Assembly (NCBI RefSeq): GCF_028291745.1
Contig: NZ_JAQGNQ010000056.1
Coordinates: forward strand, 124,001-188,000
Origin: Ramlibacter sp.
GTDB taxonomy: Bacteria; Pseudomonadota; Gammaproteobacteria; Burkholderiales; Burkholderiaceae_C
Direction of reading: 5' to 3'
DNA: 64,000 nt
The position numbers and the translations under genes are program-made. The number at the start of each line of letters is the position of its first letter. The stretch's first letter is position 1. Below are positions 17,455 through 25,591 of this stretch, in pieces. The notes under the pieces were generated by a model. The model ran no database searches and was not told where the DNA came from. It saw nothing but the letters and a program-made list of their open reading frames with translations.

Positions 17455-18456
17455 TCACCCCAACAACCGGGCCAGGGTGAGCAAGGCCAGCAACACCATC
17501 CACAACACCACCGAGCGCCACACCAGCCCCACGATGCTGCGCAGGTGCCCCACCTCGGCTTCGCGGCCCGGCGTGCTGGTCGTGTCGGTCGGCGGCTCGG
17601 AGGCGGCGAGGCCCGCGGCCTGGAAGGTCTGCGAGCTGCCTGGCGAGAACACCGGCCGCAGTGCTTCGCCGCCCAGGCGCACGTTCACCGCCCCCGAAGT
17701 CGCCGCCAGGATCACGCCGTCGTTGTCGTTGGGAAAGCGCTGCGCATGGTTGCGCCAGCAATCAATGGCTTCCTCGAAGCTGCCGACCACCGCAAAGGCG
17801 ATCGCCGTGATGCGCGCGGGCAGCCAGTCGACCGCCGTCCATGCGCGTGCCGCCGCGGACTGCAGGGCCTCGCTGGCCGGCTGCAGCTGCATGCGATTGC
17901 GATGGCGCCAGTAGCGCGCGACGAATTCGGCCATGCGATACAGCACGGCCCCCGCGGGACCGAGGCCGAAGGCCGCCAGGATGGAGAACCACGCCAGCAC
18001 ACCGAATACATGGCGATGCGCGGCCAGCACCGAGTATTCGATGACGTGCCGCACGATCTCGCTGCGGGGCAGTTCGCTCGCGTCGCCGCGCTGCCACAGC
18101 GCCAGCAACTGGCGGGCGCGGACCTCGTCGCCGGACTCGAGAGCGTCGCGGATCTGCGTGAAGTGGTGGCTGAATTGCCGAAAGCCCAGCGTGGCGTACA
18201 GCACCAGCACGCTCCACACCATGGCCGCGGGCCAGCCGATGAAGACCAGCAGCAGCCAGTGGATGGCCAGGGCGAGCACGGCCGGGGCCACCACCGCCAG
18301 GACCCATGACACCCAGCCATGCTGCGGCTTGCCGGCGTCGAAATTGCTGCTGACCCAACGCGCCCAGACCCGCAGCCCGGAATGAATCGGGTTGTGCGGC
18401 GCCAGTGGCCGCACCTGCTCGATCAGCAGCGCGAACAGGATCGCGAAGAAGGACAT
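17455..18456 (-). CDS. CobD/CbiB family integral membrane protein
   Basis: A 333-residue membrane protein with four or five hydrophobic segments, starting MSFFAILFALLIEQVRPLAP. The pattern resembles CobD/CbiB (adenosylcobinamide-phosphate synthase) and the AmpE relatives, including ARAWTAVDWLPARITAIAFAVVGSFEEAIDCW and the NDGVILAATSGAVNVRLGG stretch. No cobalamin genes lie nearby, so a true cobalamin role is doubtful. The start at 18456 is preferred because upstream codons run into a dispersed repeat. Confidence 0.82.
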   Translation of the reverse strand: MSFFAILFALLIEQVRPLAPHNPIHSGLRVWARWVSSNFDAGKPQHGWVSWVLAVVAPAVLALAIHWLLLVFIGWPAAMVWSVLVLYATLGFRQFSHHFTQIRDALESGDEVRARQLLALWQRGDASELPRSEIVRHVIEYSVLAAHRHVFGVLAWFSILAAFGLGPAGAVLYRMAEFVARYWRHRNRMQLQPASEALQSAAARAWTAVDWLPARITAIAFAVVGSFEEAIDCWRNHAQRFPNDNDGVILAATSGAVNVRLGGEALRPVFSPGSSQTFQAAGLAASEPPTDTTSTPGREAEVGHLRSIVGLVWRSVVLWMVLLALLTLARLLG

Positions 18457-18491
18457 GCGGGGATCATAACGAGGGGCCGGAGGATGTCCCA

Positions 18492-18578
18492 GGATGTCAT
18501 TGCGGGCTTGACCCGCAATCCACGACTGCCCTTGCATCGGCGCAGCGTGGATCCCGGGTCAAGCCCGGGACGACATCC
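18492..18578. repeat. Bipartite palindromic repeat, family B (full copy 1)
   Basis: Terminal inverted ends GGATGTC / GACATCC enclose two hairpins, ATTGCGGG-cttga-CCCGCAAT and CCCGGG-tcaag-CCCGGG, separated by a variable spacer. Further copies are at 35721-35914 and 61013-61098 and a fragment at 52047. It lies between two minus-strand genes. Confidence 0.85.
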
Positions 18579-18588
18579 ATGCAAAAAC

Positions 18589-19305
18589 TCAGGCCGCGAG
18601 GAACCGGTACAGGTTGCGCAGCATCGCCGCCGTCGCGCCCCAGATGAACCGGTCCTTGCCGTTGTCGGCATACGGCATCGAGAACCACTGCCGGCGCACG
18701 CCGCTCAACTCGATCGCATGCAGCCGGTGGTTGGCCGGATCCATCAGGAAATCCAGCGGCACCTCGAAGGCATCGTCCACCTCGTACGCGTTCAGCGCCA
18801 GCTGGTAATCCGGCTGCACCAGCGCGATCACCGGCGTGATGATGAACATCGTGCCCGTGGTGTACGTGGGCAGCGTGCCGATCACTTCCGCCAGCGGGCG
18901 CTCGAGACCGATCTCCTCGTGCGCCTCGCGCAGCGCGGTGTCGGCGGCATCGACGTCGGTGTCGTCGCGCTTGCCCCCCGGAAACGCGACCTGGCCCTGG
19001 TGGGTGGTGAGGTGCACGGTGCGCTGCGTGAGCAGCACCGTCGGCCGTTCACGCAGCACGATCGGCACCAGCACCGCGGCTGCCGCGGGCTCGCGCTGGC
19101 TGAAGCGCTTTTCGGAGCGCAGCTCCGGCTCCCACGCGGGCGGTTGCGCGAAGCGGCGGCGCAGTGCGTCGGGCGTGAGGCGGGCCGCAGCCACCGCCGG
19201 CAACTGCGTGTCGACGGCGACGACGGGCGCCTCGCGCGGGTCGAAGTTGGGGATCTTGGACAGCGGCGTGTCGGGCGGGATGGCGGCGGACGGGTCGATC
19301 GGCAT
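18589..19305 (-). CDS. Nudix hydrolase, CoA pyrophosphatase type
   Basis: About 238 residues. The Nudix box is GGKRDDTDVDAADTALREAHEEIG and is directly preceded by LLTQRTVHLTTHQGQVAFPG, the UPF0035 signature of enzymes that cleave CoA and derivatives to 3',5'-ADP and phosphopantetheine. An N-terminal extension of about 75 residues is common in betaproteobacterial members. ATG 19305 and ATG 19314 are both possible; neither has a clear Shine-Dalgarno. The rplS terminator lies just upstream, so this gene is probably transcribed separately. Confidence 0.92.
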   Translation of the reverse strand: MPIDPSAAIPPDTPLSKIPNFDPREAPVVAVDTQLPAVAAARLTPDALRRRFAQPPAWEPELRSEKRFSQREPAAAAVLVPIVLRERPTVLLTQRTVHLTTHQGQVAFPGGKRDDTDVDAADTALREAHEEIGLERPLAEVIGTLPTYTTGTMFIITPVIALVQPDYQLALNAYEVDDAFEVPLDFLMDPANHRLHAIELSGVRRQWFSMPYADNGKDRFIWGATAAMLRNLYRFLAA

Positions 19306-19317
19306 GGGGTGCATCAA

Positions 19318-19353
19318 AGAAAAACCGCCGCGAGCACTGGGCAGGCGGCGGCT
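19318..19353 (-). terminator. Intrinsic terminator of the rpsP-rplS operon
   Basis: Minus strand CCGCCGC-13nt-GCGGCGG is followed by TTTTTCTTT, 26 bases after the rplS stop. It should end the ribosomal operon transcript ahead of the Nudix gene. Confidence 0.8.
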
Positions 19354-19378
19354 GTTTCGGGAGGCTGGCTCCGTCCGA

Positions 19379-19759
19379 TTACTCGGCGGCGGGCGCCCGG
19401 TCGCGGTAGGCCAGCTTTTCCTTGATGCGGGCCGACTTGCCGGAACGCTCGCGCAGGTAGTACAGCTTGGCGCGGCGCACATCGCCGCGGCGCTTGACTT
19501 CGATGTTGGCGATCAGCGGGCTGTAGGTCTGGAAAGTCCGCTCGACGCCTTCGCCGCTGGAGATCTTGCGCACCGTGAAGGCGCTGTTCAGGCCGCGGTT
19601 GCGCTTGGCGATCACCACACCTTCATAGGCCTGCGCACGCTTGCGGCTGCCTTCGACGACGTTGACGCTGACGATCACCGTGTCGCCGGGGGCGAACTCG
19701 GGGATCTTCTTGCCCAGGCGGGCGATTTCCTCTTGCTCGAGGGTCTGGATCAGGTTCAT
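19379..19759 (-). CDS. rplS: 50S ribosomal protein L19
   Basis: A 126-residue L19. [12 protein letters not shown], the [12 protein letters not shown]-like stretch ([17 protein letters not shown]) and [22 protein letters not shown] are the family hallmarks. L19 sits at the 30S-50S interface. It is the last gene of the rpsP-rimM-(acyltransferase)-trmD-rplS block and is followed by an intrinsic terminator. A TATAAT on the minus strand at the trmD stop may give it an internal promoter, but that is weak. Confidence 0.99.
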   Translation of the reverse strand: MNLIQTLEQEEIARLGKKIPEFAPGDTVIVSVNVVEGSRKRAQAYEGVVIAKRNRGLNSAFTVRKISSGEGVERTFQTYSPLIANIEVKRRGDVRRAKLYYLRERSGKSARIKEKLAYRDRAPAAE

Positions 19760-19870
19760 GGTTTCCTTGGGCGATCGTGTCCGCGCTGCGCTAAGGGTGT
19801 TGCTCGCACCGGGGTCACCCAGGGGGCGACGGCGGCAACACGGCCGAACAGAGGATCGGGAAGCCGGTGA

Positions 19871-20614
19871 TTATAGCCCGGCGAGAAAATCCTCGTCGAG
19901 CCGGGTCAGGCGCCCGGCCTGGCGGGCGGCGGCGATCAAGTCGGGCCGGTGCCGCGCAGTGATGGCCAGCCGCTGCCGGCGGCGCCAGGCACCGATCTGG
20001 GCGTGGTGGCCGGACAGCAGTTCGGCCGGCACCTTCTGCCCCTGCCATTCCTCGGGCCGGGTGTAGTGCGGGCAATCGAGCAGGCCGTCGAGCGCGGGGT
20101 TGAAGCTGTCTTCCTGGTGGCTGCCGGCGTCGTTCAGCACGCCGGGCTGCAGGCGCGCCACCGCATCGAGCAGTGCCATGGCCGCCAGTTCGCCGCCCGA
20201 GAGCACGAAATCGCCCAGGCTCAGTTGCACGTCGACGTGCGTGTCGATGAAGCGCTGGTCGATCCCCTCGTAGCGGCCGCACAGCAGGATGGCACCGGCA
20301 CTCGCCGACCAGCGCTCGACGCCGGCGTGATCCAGCCTCTCGCCGATCGGCGAGAAGAGAACCACGGGAGCGGCATCCGATCGCTCGGCCTTGAGCGCCG
20401 CGAGGCAGCGGGCCAGCGGCTCGGCCATCATCACCATGCCGGGGCCGCCGCCGAAAGGACGGTCGTCGACGCGCCGGTAATTGCCCTGCGCGAAATCGCG
20501 CAGGTTCCACAGGCGCACGTCGACCAGCCGGCCCTCGTACGCGCGGCGCGTCACGCCCGCCGCGAGGAAAGGCGCGAACAGTTCCGGAAACAGGGTGACG
20601 ACGTCGAAGCGCAT
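19871..20614 (-). CDS. trmD: tRNA (guanine-N1)-methyltransferase
   Basis: A 247-residue SPOUT methyltransferase that methylates G37 of tRNAs reading CNN codons and so prevents +1 frameshifts. [11 protein letters not shown] at the start, [23 protein letters not shown] and the trefoil-knot SAM loop [15 protein letters not shown] are all present. It normally follows rimM immediately; here an acyltransferase gene of about 1.1 kb separates them. The spacing to that gene is 12 bases. Confidence 0.99.
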   Translation of the reverse strand: MRFDVVTLFPELFAPFLAAGVTRRAYEGRLVDVRLWNLRDFAQGNYRRVDDRPFGGGPGMVMMAEPLARCLAALKAERSDAAPVVLFSPIGERLDHAGVERWSASAGAILLCGRYEGIDQRFIDTHVDVQLSLGDFVLSGGELAAMALLDAVARLQPGVLNDAGSHQEDSFNPALDGLLDCPHYTRPEEWQGQKVPAELLSGHHAQIGAWRRRQRLAITARHRPDLIAAARQAGRLTRLDEDFLAGL

Positions 20615-20626
20615 GTCGGTTCGCGT

Positions 20627-21709
20627 TCAGCGCGCCCGGACCGCAAGCCCGCCGCCTCGCCGGCGGGTCACCCATGCTTCGACCGTGTACCAGGAAGCAG
20701 CGGCTAATGCGAGGCTGAGGGGGCCGCCGACCAGGAGCACGTCGTCCCAGCGATAGCGGCAGTCCTCGCGCAGGTAGTAGAAGACGGGATAGTGCCACAG
20801 GTACAGGCCGTACGAGAGCTTGCCCAACCAGACCAGCAAGGGCCGCGAGAGCATCTGCGCCAGTTGCGAGGAACGGTCCCGCACCGCGAACAGCGCGGCA
20901 GCGGTGGCGACTTCCACCAGGCTCATGCCCCACGTCATCACCGAGAAGTCCTGCCACTGGAAGCGCAGGCACAGCATCGCCGCCGCCGGCAGCCAAAGCG
21001 TCCAGGGCTGCAGGCTGCGCAGCCCCAGTCGCCAGCGCGCATCGCGCAGCGCCGCTGCGAGCCACGCCCCCAGCATCAGGCCCGACAGGCGCGTGTCGGT
21101 CGGGTAGTAGACCTCCTGCCAACCATGTCCCAGCACCAGCCAGAACCACCGCAGCACGGTGGCGAGCAGCCAGCCGACGGCCAGCACCGCCGGCAGGGAA
21201 GCCCCCTTCCAGCGCCGGAATGCGCCCCAGAGCAGCAAGGGCCACAGCAGGTAGAAATGCATTTCCACCGCCAGCGACCACGTGTGGCTGACGAAGCGCG
21301 GCATCCCCCACCAGGCGACGCCGTAGTCGGATAGATAGACAGCCGCGAGAGCCGCCTGGCTGCCGTGGTCCCGCACCTCGGGCCAGAGCCGGGGCGCCAC
21401 CAGCACGTAGACAGCGAGCATCGTCAGCAAGGGCGGCGTCAGCCGCAGCAGGCGCCGCCGCCAGAACGCCGCCAGCTCGATGCGTCCGAAGACCGCCAGT
21501 TCCGCGAGCAGCAGCGATGTGATCAGGTAGCCGCTCAGGACGAAGAAGACGTCGACGCCGAGAAATCCGCCCGAGGCCAGCGGGGCTCGCGCGTGGAACA
21601 GCATCACGGCCAGGATGGCCACGGCGCGCAGGCCGTCCAGCGCTGGGTTGTACTTCATTGCGCGCGATGCTGCCGAAGAAGGCAGACCCTGTCGAGTCTG
21701 CTGTTGCAC
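20627..21709 (-). CDS. Acyltransferase family 3 (OafA/YrhL-like) membrane protein inserted in the rpsP operon
   Basis: About 360 residues with roughly ten membrane helices. The N-terminal motif YNPALDGLRAVAILAVMLFHA, the FLGVDVFFVLSGYLI segment (R/H-x10-like catalytic region), and SHTWSLAVEMHFYLLWP are diagnostic of acyltransferase-3 enzymes, which O-acetylate surface sugars, LPS O-antigen, or peptidoglycan. The GTG at 21709 is 5 bases past the rimM stop; ATG 21658 (MKYNPALDG) matches the family start better. It lies between rimM and trmD, a place normally without extra genes, and the spacing to both is short, so it is likely co-transcribed. Its substrate is unknown. Confidence 0.9.
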   Translation of the reverse strand: MQQQTRQGLPSSAASRAMKYNPALDGLRAVAILAVMLFHARAPLASGGFLGVDVFFVLSGYLITSLLLAELAVFGRIELAAFWRRRLLRLTPPLLTMLAVYVLVAPRLWPEVRDHGSQAALAAVYLSDYGVAWWGMPRFVSHTWSLAVEMHFYLLWPLLLWGAFRRWKGASLPAVLAVGWLLATVLRWFWLVLGHGWQEVYYPTDTRLSGLMLGAWLAAALRDARWRLGLRSLQPWTLWLPAAAMLCLRFQWQDFSVMTWGMSLVEVATAAALFAVRDRSSQLAQMLSRPLLVWLGKLSYGLYLWHYPVFYYLREDCRYRWDDVLLVGGPLSLALAAASWYTVEAWVTRRRGGGLAVRAR

Positions 21710-21714
21710 GGCTG

Positions 21715-22308
21715 CTAATAGTCCGCTTGCCAGTCGACGTTGATGCGGCGCCCGGGCAGGTCCACGCCATCGACATAGGCAGCCACGAAGGGCAGCATGC
21801 GTTCGAGCGTCTTGCCGCCCTCTTCGTATTCGAGCACCAGCACGGAATGCGGCCCGGTGGCCATCAGTTCCTTCACGCGCCCCAGGTGCACGCCTTCGCG
21901 ATTGAAGACGTCGAGTCCCAGCAGGTCAACCCAGTAGAACTCGTCCTCCTGCGCCGTCGGGAAGGAGGAACGCGGAATGAACACGCGGGCGCCGCGCAAT
22001 GCCTCGGCCCCACTGCGGTCTTCCACGCCATCGGCGCGGGCGACCACGGTGTCGGAATGCTCCTTGATCTCGCGCACCCGCAGCAGCACCGTGCCGGTGA
22101 AGGCTTGCGGGCCTCGCTCGGAAGCTTGCAGGTACCAGCGGGTCGAAGAGAACAGCGCCTGCGGGTCGGCGCTGTGGGGGAGGACCTTGAACCAGCCCTT
22201 GATCCCCCAGGCATCGGCGATGCGCCCGACTTCGATGGCGTCCGCGGGCAGTTCCGCGGGCTCGATCTGCGCCGGCAGCGTGGCTGCCGGGCGGCCGGGT
22301 GCGGCCAT
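21715..22308 (-). CDS. rimM: Ribosome maturation factor RimM
   Basis: A 197-residue protein that binds S19 and assists 16S rRNA 3' domain maturation. The N-terminal RimM domain begins VGRIADAWGIKGWFKVLPHSADP, and the PRC-barrel domain has EDEFYWVDLLGLDVFNREGVHLGRV and the end RINVDWQADY. It lies 6 bases after rpsP, as usual. The C-terminal end is followed directly by the acyltransferase gene in place of trmD. Confidence 0.98.
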   Translation of the reverse strand: MAAPGRPAATLPAQIEPAELPADAIEVGRIADAWGIKGWFKVLPHSADPQALFSSTRWYLQASERGPQAFTGTVLLRVREIKEHSDTVVARADGVEDRSGAEALRGARVFIPRSSFPTAQEDEFYWVDLLGLDVFNREGVHLGRVKELMATGPHSVLVLEYEEGGKTLERMLPFVAAYVDGVDLPGRRINVDWQADY

Positions 22309-22314
22309 GGCGCC

Positions 22315-22599
22315 TTAAGCCTGTGCCGGGGCGGCTTCAGCGGCCGCCGGAGCAGCCTGGCCGGCCGCATCCTTGAGCAGGCGTTCGACCGTGGGCGAAG
22401 CCTGCGCGCCGACGCCGCGCCAGTAGGTCAGGCGGTCCTGCGCCACGCGCATCTTTTCCTCGCCATCCTTGGCCAGGGGGTTGTAGAAACCCAGGCGCTC
22501 GATGAAGCGGCCGTCACGGCGCACGCGCTTGTCGGCGACGACGATGTTGTAGAACGGGCGGGACTTGGCGCCGCCGCGGGAGAGTCGAATGACGACCAT
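22315..22599 (-). CDS. rpsP: 30S ribosomal protein S16
   Basis: A 94-residue S16: [34 protein letters not shown] is the conserved start, with [17 protein letters not shown] near the end. The last 20 residues are an alanine-rich tail (AAEAAPAQA) typical of beta-proteobacterial members. It is the first gene of the operon. A perfect minus-strand TATAAT lies 114 bases upstream. Confidence 0.99.
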   Translation of the reverse strand: MVVIRLSRGGAKSRPFYNIVVADKRVRRDGRFIERLGFYNPLAKDGEEKMRVAQDRLTYWRGVGAQASPTVERLLKDAAGQAAPAAAEAAPAQA

Positions 22600-22712
22600 G
22601 ATTTATCCTTCGGGTGGATGCAAGGGTTTCGCTACGAAACCAGCAATTGATTCCTGCGACGTTGAGACACGCGACTAGGCCACCCGGCCAGCGACACGCC
22701 GCAAAGCCGACG

Positions 22713-22718
22713 ATTATA
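22713..22718 (-). promoter_or_regulatory. Candidate -10 box of the rpsP operon
   Basis: The minus strand reads TATAAT in an otherwise GC-rich intergenic stretch, 114 bases upstream of the rpsP start. No good -35 hexamer is found at 17 bases. It is a plausible start for the operon, giving a leader of about 105 bases. Confidence 0.4.
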
Positions 22719-22733
22719 ACTTCCTTCCACCCA

Positions 22734-23261
22734 ATGCTCATTCTGCGGCCCAGTACCGACGGGGATCTCCCCGCCATCACTGCCATTTACGCCCATCATG
22801 TGTCCCACGGCACGGGCACTTTCGAGACCGTGTCACCGAGCGAGGCCGACATGGCGGCACGCCGCGCCGACGTGCTCGCCAAGGACCTGCCCTACCTCGT
22901 GGCCGATCTCGACGGCCGCGTGCTGGGCTTCGCCTACTGCCAGTGGTTCAAGCCGCGCCCGGCCTACCGCTACTCGGCCGAGGACTCGATCTACCTCGAC
23001 CCCGACGCAGCGGGGCAGCGCATCGGCAACAAGCTGCTGTCCGAACTCGTGCGGCACGCCCATGCCGCGGGCGTGCGCAAGCTGATCGCCGTGATCGGCG
23101 ACTCGGGCAACGTGCGTTCGATCGGCGTGCACCGGGCCGTGGGCTTTCGCCACGTGGGCACCATCGAGGCCTGCGGCTGGAAGTTCGGCCGCTGGCTCGA
23201 CATCGTGCTGATGGAAAAATCGATCGGCGAAGGCAGCCGCACCCCGCCGGAGGCCGCATGA
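22734..23261 (+). CDS. GNAT N-acetyltransferase, phosphinothricin-acetyltransferase-like
   Basis: A 175-residue acetyltransferase. The start ILRPSTDGDLPAITAIYAHHVSHGTGTFE and the acetyl-CoA pyrophosphate loop region YLDPDAAGQRIGNKLL are characteristic of the Pat/YwnH/MnaT group, which acetylates phosphinothricin, methionine sulfone or related amino acids. GVHRAVGFRHVGTIEACGWKFGRWLDIVLMEK is the usual end. The ATG overlaps the divergent rpsP promoter zone. It overlaps the TM2 gene by four bases. Confidence 0.92.
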   Translation: MLILRPSTDGDLPAITAIYAHHVSHGTGTFETVSPSEADMAARRADVLAKDLPYLVADLDGRVLGFAYCQWFKPRPAYRYSAEDSIYLDPDAAGQRIGNKLLSELVRHAHAAGVRKLIAVIGDSGNVRSIGVHRAVGFRHVGTIEACGWKFGRWLDIVLMEKSIGEGSRTPPEAA

Positions 23262-23704
23262 AGAACAAGACCCTGGCCGCCTGGCTGGCCTTCCTCGGCG
23301 GCCCCATCGGCCTGCACCGTTTCTACCTGCACGGCGTGCGCGACCTCCTGGGCTGGCTGCTGCCGCTCCCCACGGTGATGGGCGTCTACGGCGTGCTGCG
23401 CATGCGCGACCTGGGGCAGGACGATGTCTTGAGCTGGCTGCTGGTGCCGCTGCTCGGGTTCACCTTCGCCGCCTGCTGCCTCACGGCGATCGTCTATGGC
23501 CTGAAGAAGCCGGAGGACTGGAACGCCCGCTTCAATCCGAAGGCCGACCCCGAAGCCGCGGCCGGCCAGACCCGCTGGGCGACCGTCTGGGCGATCGCGC
23601 TGGCCCTGATGGTCGGCGCCACCGTCCTCATGACCAGCATCGCGATCAGCTTCCAGGCGTACTTCGAGAACCAGGTGGAGGAAGGGCGGGCGATTTCGCA
23701 GTAA
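23258..23704 (+). CDS. TM2-domain membrane protein
   Basis: A 148-residue protein. Residues 1-50 form a TM2 domain (KTLAAWLAFLGGPIGLHRFYLHG... two helices joined by a DRF-like turn), and two further hydrophobic stretches follow near 60-85 and 110-130. Its ATG overlaps the GNAT stop (ATGA). The function of bacterial TM2 proteins is not established; no specific partner can be named. Confidence 0.82.
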   Translation: MKNKTLAAWLAFLGGPIGLHRFYLHGVRDLLGWLLPLPTVMGVYGVLRMRDLGQDDVLSWLLVPLLGFTFAACCLTAIVYGLKKPEDWNARFNPKADPEAAAGQTRWATVWAIALALMVGATVLMTSIAISFQAYFENQVEEGRAISQ

Positions 23705-23724
23705 GGGCCGTCGAATGCGGACAA

Positions 23725-23834
23725 CCGGACGCAGAAGGCGCAGAAACTTCGCAGAAGTCGCAGAAGAGAAAGATCAAGATTTTCTTGAATTCCTTTTGCG
23801 ACTTCTGCGTAACTTCCGCGCCTTCTGCGTCCGG
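23725..23834. repeat. Nested inverted repeat, family C (second copy)
   Basis: Outer arms of 17 bases (CCGGACGCAGAAGGCGC at 23725 and its exact complement at 23818) enclose a second pair based on CGCAGAAGTCGCA (23750-23762). The same CGCAGAAG words make up the element at 11601. It lies between the convergent TM2 and PiT genes. Confidence 0.8.
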
Positions 23835-23845
23835 TGGCTGGAAGT

Positions 23846-24856
23846 TCAGAACAGCTTCAAGCTCACCCAATAGGCAATCGCCGCCACGAACGCGCTCGCC
23901 GGGATCGTGAAGATCCACGCCCAGACGATGTTGCCGGCCACGCCCCAGCGCACGGCGCTCATGCGCTGCGTGGAGCCCACGCCGACGATCGCGCCAGTGA
24001 TCGTGTGGGTGGTCGACACCGGGATGCCCAGCGCGGTCGCGAGGAACAGCGTCAGCGCGCCGCCGGTCTCGGCGCAGAAGCCACCCACCGGCTTGAGCTT
24101 GGTGATCTTCTGGCCCATGGTCTTGACGATGCGCCAGCCGCCGAACATGGTGCCCAGGCCCATGGCGGTGTAGCAGCAGATGATCACCCAGGCCGGCGGC
24201 ATCGCCGCGCTCTGCGCCACGTGGCCCGTGCCGATCAGCAGCATCCAGATGATGCCGATGGTCTTCTGCGAATCGTTGCCGCCGTGGCCCAGGCTGTAGG
24301 CGCCGGCGGAAATCAGCTGCAGCCGGCGGAACCACTTGTCGACCTTGCTGGGGCGCGTGGACCGGCAGATGTTGGCGACGATCACCATCATCAGCGAACC
24401 GAGCACGAAGCCGAGCACCGGCGAGACGAAGATGAAGATCACCGTCTTCCAGATGCCTTCGGCCACCAGCGCGCTGGCGCCGGCCTTGGCGATCACGGCG
24501 CCGCAGATGCCGCCGATCAGCGCGTGCGAGGAACTGCTCGGGATGCCGTACCACCAGGTGATGAAGTTCCAGGCGATGGCTCCCATCAGGGCACCGAACA
24601 CCACGTGCACGTTGACCACCCCGGGCTCGACCACCCCCTTGCCGATCGTGGCGGCCACGCTCAGGTGGAAGACGAACAGCGCGACGACGTTGAAGAAGGC
24701 GGCAAACACCACGGCCTGCGCTGGCTTGAGCACGCCGGTGGAAACGACGGTGGCGATCGAGTTGGCGGCATCGTGGAAGCCGTTCATGAAGTCGAACACC
24801 AGGGCGATCGCCACCAGCAGGACGACGACCCACAGGGCCGCTTGCGTTGAGCTCAT
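23846..24856 (-). CDS. PiT family inorganic phosphate transporter
   Basis: A 336-residue low-affinity phosphate:cation symporter of the PiT type. The two inverted PiT signatures are seen as FDFMNGFHDAANSIATVVSTGVL at the N-terminus and GHGGNDSQKTIGIIWM in the middle; IPSSSSHALIGGICGA and IPVSTTHTITGAIVGVG are the paired re-entrant motifs. About ten membrane segments. It follows the DUF47 gene by seven bases in the same transcript. Confidence 0.96.
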   Translation of the reverse strand: MSSTQAALWVVVLLVAIALVFDFMNGFHDAANSIATVVSTGVLKPAQAVVFAAFFNVVALFVFHLSVAATIGKGVVEPGVVNVHVVFGALMGAIAWNFITWWYGIPSSSSHALIGGICGAVIAKAGASALVAEGIWKTVIFIFVSPVLGFVLGSLMMVIVANICRSTRPSKVDKWFRRLQLISAGAYSLGHGGNDSQKTIGIIWMLLIGTGHVAQSAAMPPAWVIICCYTAMGLGTMFGGWRIVKTMGQKITKLKPVGGFCAETGGALTLFLATALGIPVSTTHTITGAIVGVGSTQRMSAVRWGVAGNIVWAWIFTIPASAFVAAIAYWVSLKLF

Positions 24857-24863
24857 GCCGACC

Positions 24864-25511
24864 TCAGGAGTTCTCGAGGACGATGCCCTCGACGACGTTG
24901 GCCACGTCCTCGCACTTGTCGGTGATGGTCTCCAGCAGCTCGTAGATCGCCTTGAGCTTGAGCACTTCGCGCACGTCCGGCTCTTCGCGGAACAGCTTGC
25001 TAAGCGCCGAGCGCATCACGCGGTCGGCGTCGGACTCGAGCTTGTCGATTTCCTCGCAGGTCTTCAGGGCCGCGGTGGCGCAGTTAGGATCCGACAGGCG
25101 CGACAGCAGGCTCACCGCCTCCTTCACCCGCTCGCAGCAGCGCACGCTCAGGTCGGTCAGGCGCGTGATCTCCTCGGTCATGTGCCGCACGTCGTACAGC
25201 GCCATGGTCTCGGCCGAATCCTGGATCAGGTCGGCCACGTCGTCCATGGTGTTGATCAGCGTGTGGATCTGCTCGCGGTCGATCGGGGTGATGAAGGTCG
25301 AGTGGATCAACCGGTTCACCTCGTGCGTCACCTTGTCCGCCGCGCGCTCGGCGTGGTCGACCTCGCGGTTGTACTGCTCGCGCAGATTGATGTCGTTGTA
25401 GTTCGCGACCAGGTTGGAGAAGGCGTGGGCGCCTTCCACCATGCGCTCGGCATGCTGGTTGAACATTTCGAAGAAGTTGCCTTCTTTTGGGAGCAGTTTC
25501 TTGAAGAGCAT
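24864..25511 (-). CDS. DUF47 (PhoU-like) protein, PiT accessory
   Basis: A 215-residue all-helical protein of the PhoU-like DUF47 family, with FFEMFNQHAERMVEGAHAF at the start and EARVADKVTHEVNRLIHSTFITPIDREQIHTLI-like core (EADKVTHEVNRL in the family; here ERAADKVTHEVNRLIHSTF). It is encoded directly upstream of and likely co-transcribed with the PiT transporter, the standard partnership in which it modulates or gates phosphate uptake. ATG 25511 is the only sensible start. Confidence 0.94.
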   Translation of the reverse strand: MLFKKLLPKEGNFFEMFNQHAERMVEGAHAFSNLVANYNDINLREQYNREVDHAERAADKVTHEVNRLIHSTFITPIDREQIHTLINTMDDVADLIQDSAETMALYDVRHMTEEITRLTDLSVRCCERVKEAVSLLSRLSDPNCATAALKTCEEIDKLESDADRVMRSALSKLFREEPDVREVLKLKAIYELLETITDKCEDVANVVEGIVLENS

Positions 25512-25591
25512 GGGGGAGGAGCGCGCCGGAGGATGTCGTTATGCAAACCGCAGGCAGTTTACCTGCGGGGTCGCCTTGCCCATTGCGGAAT

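Noticed and set aside
19870-19875. Minus-strand TATAAT at the trmD stop, as an rplS promoter
   Set aside because: No -35 box at proper spacing, and it overlaps the trmD stop codon; kept only as a weak possibility in the rplS note.
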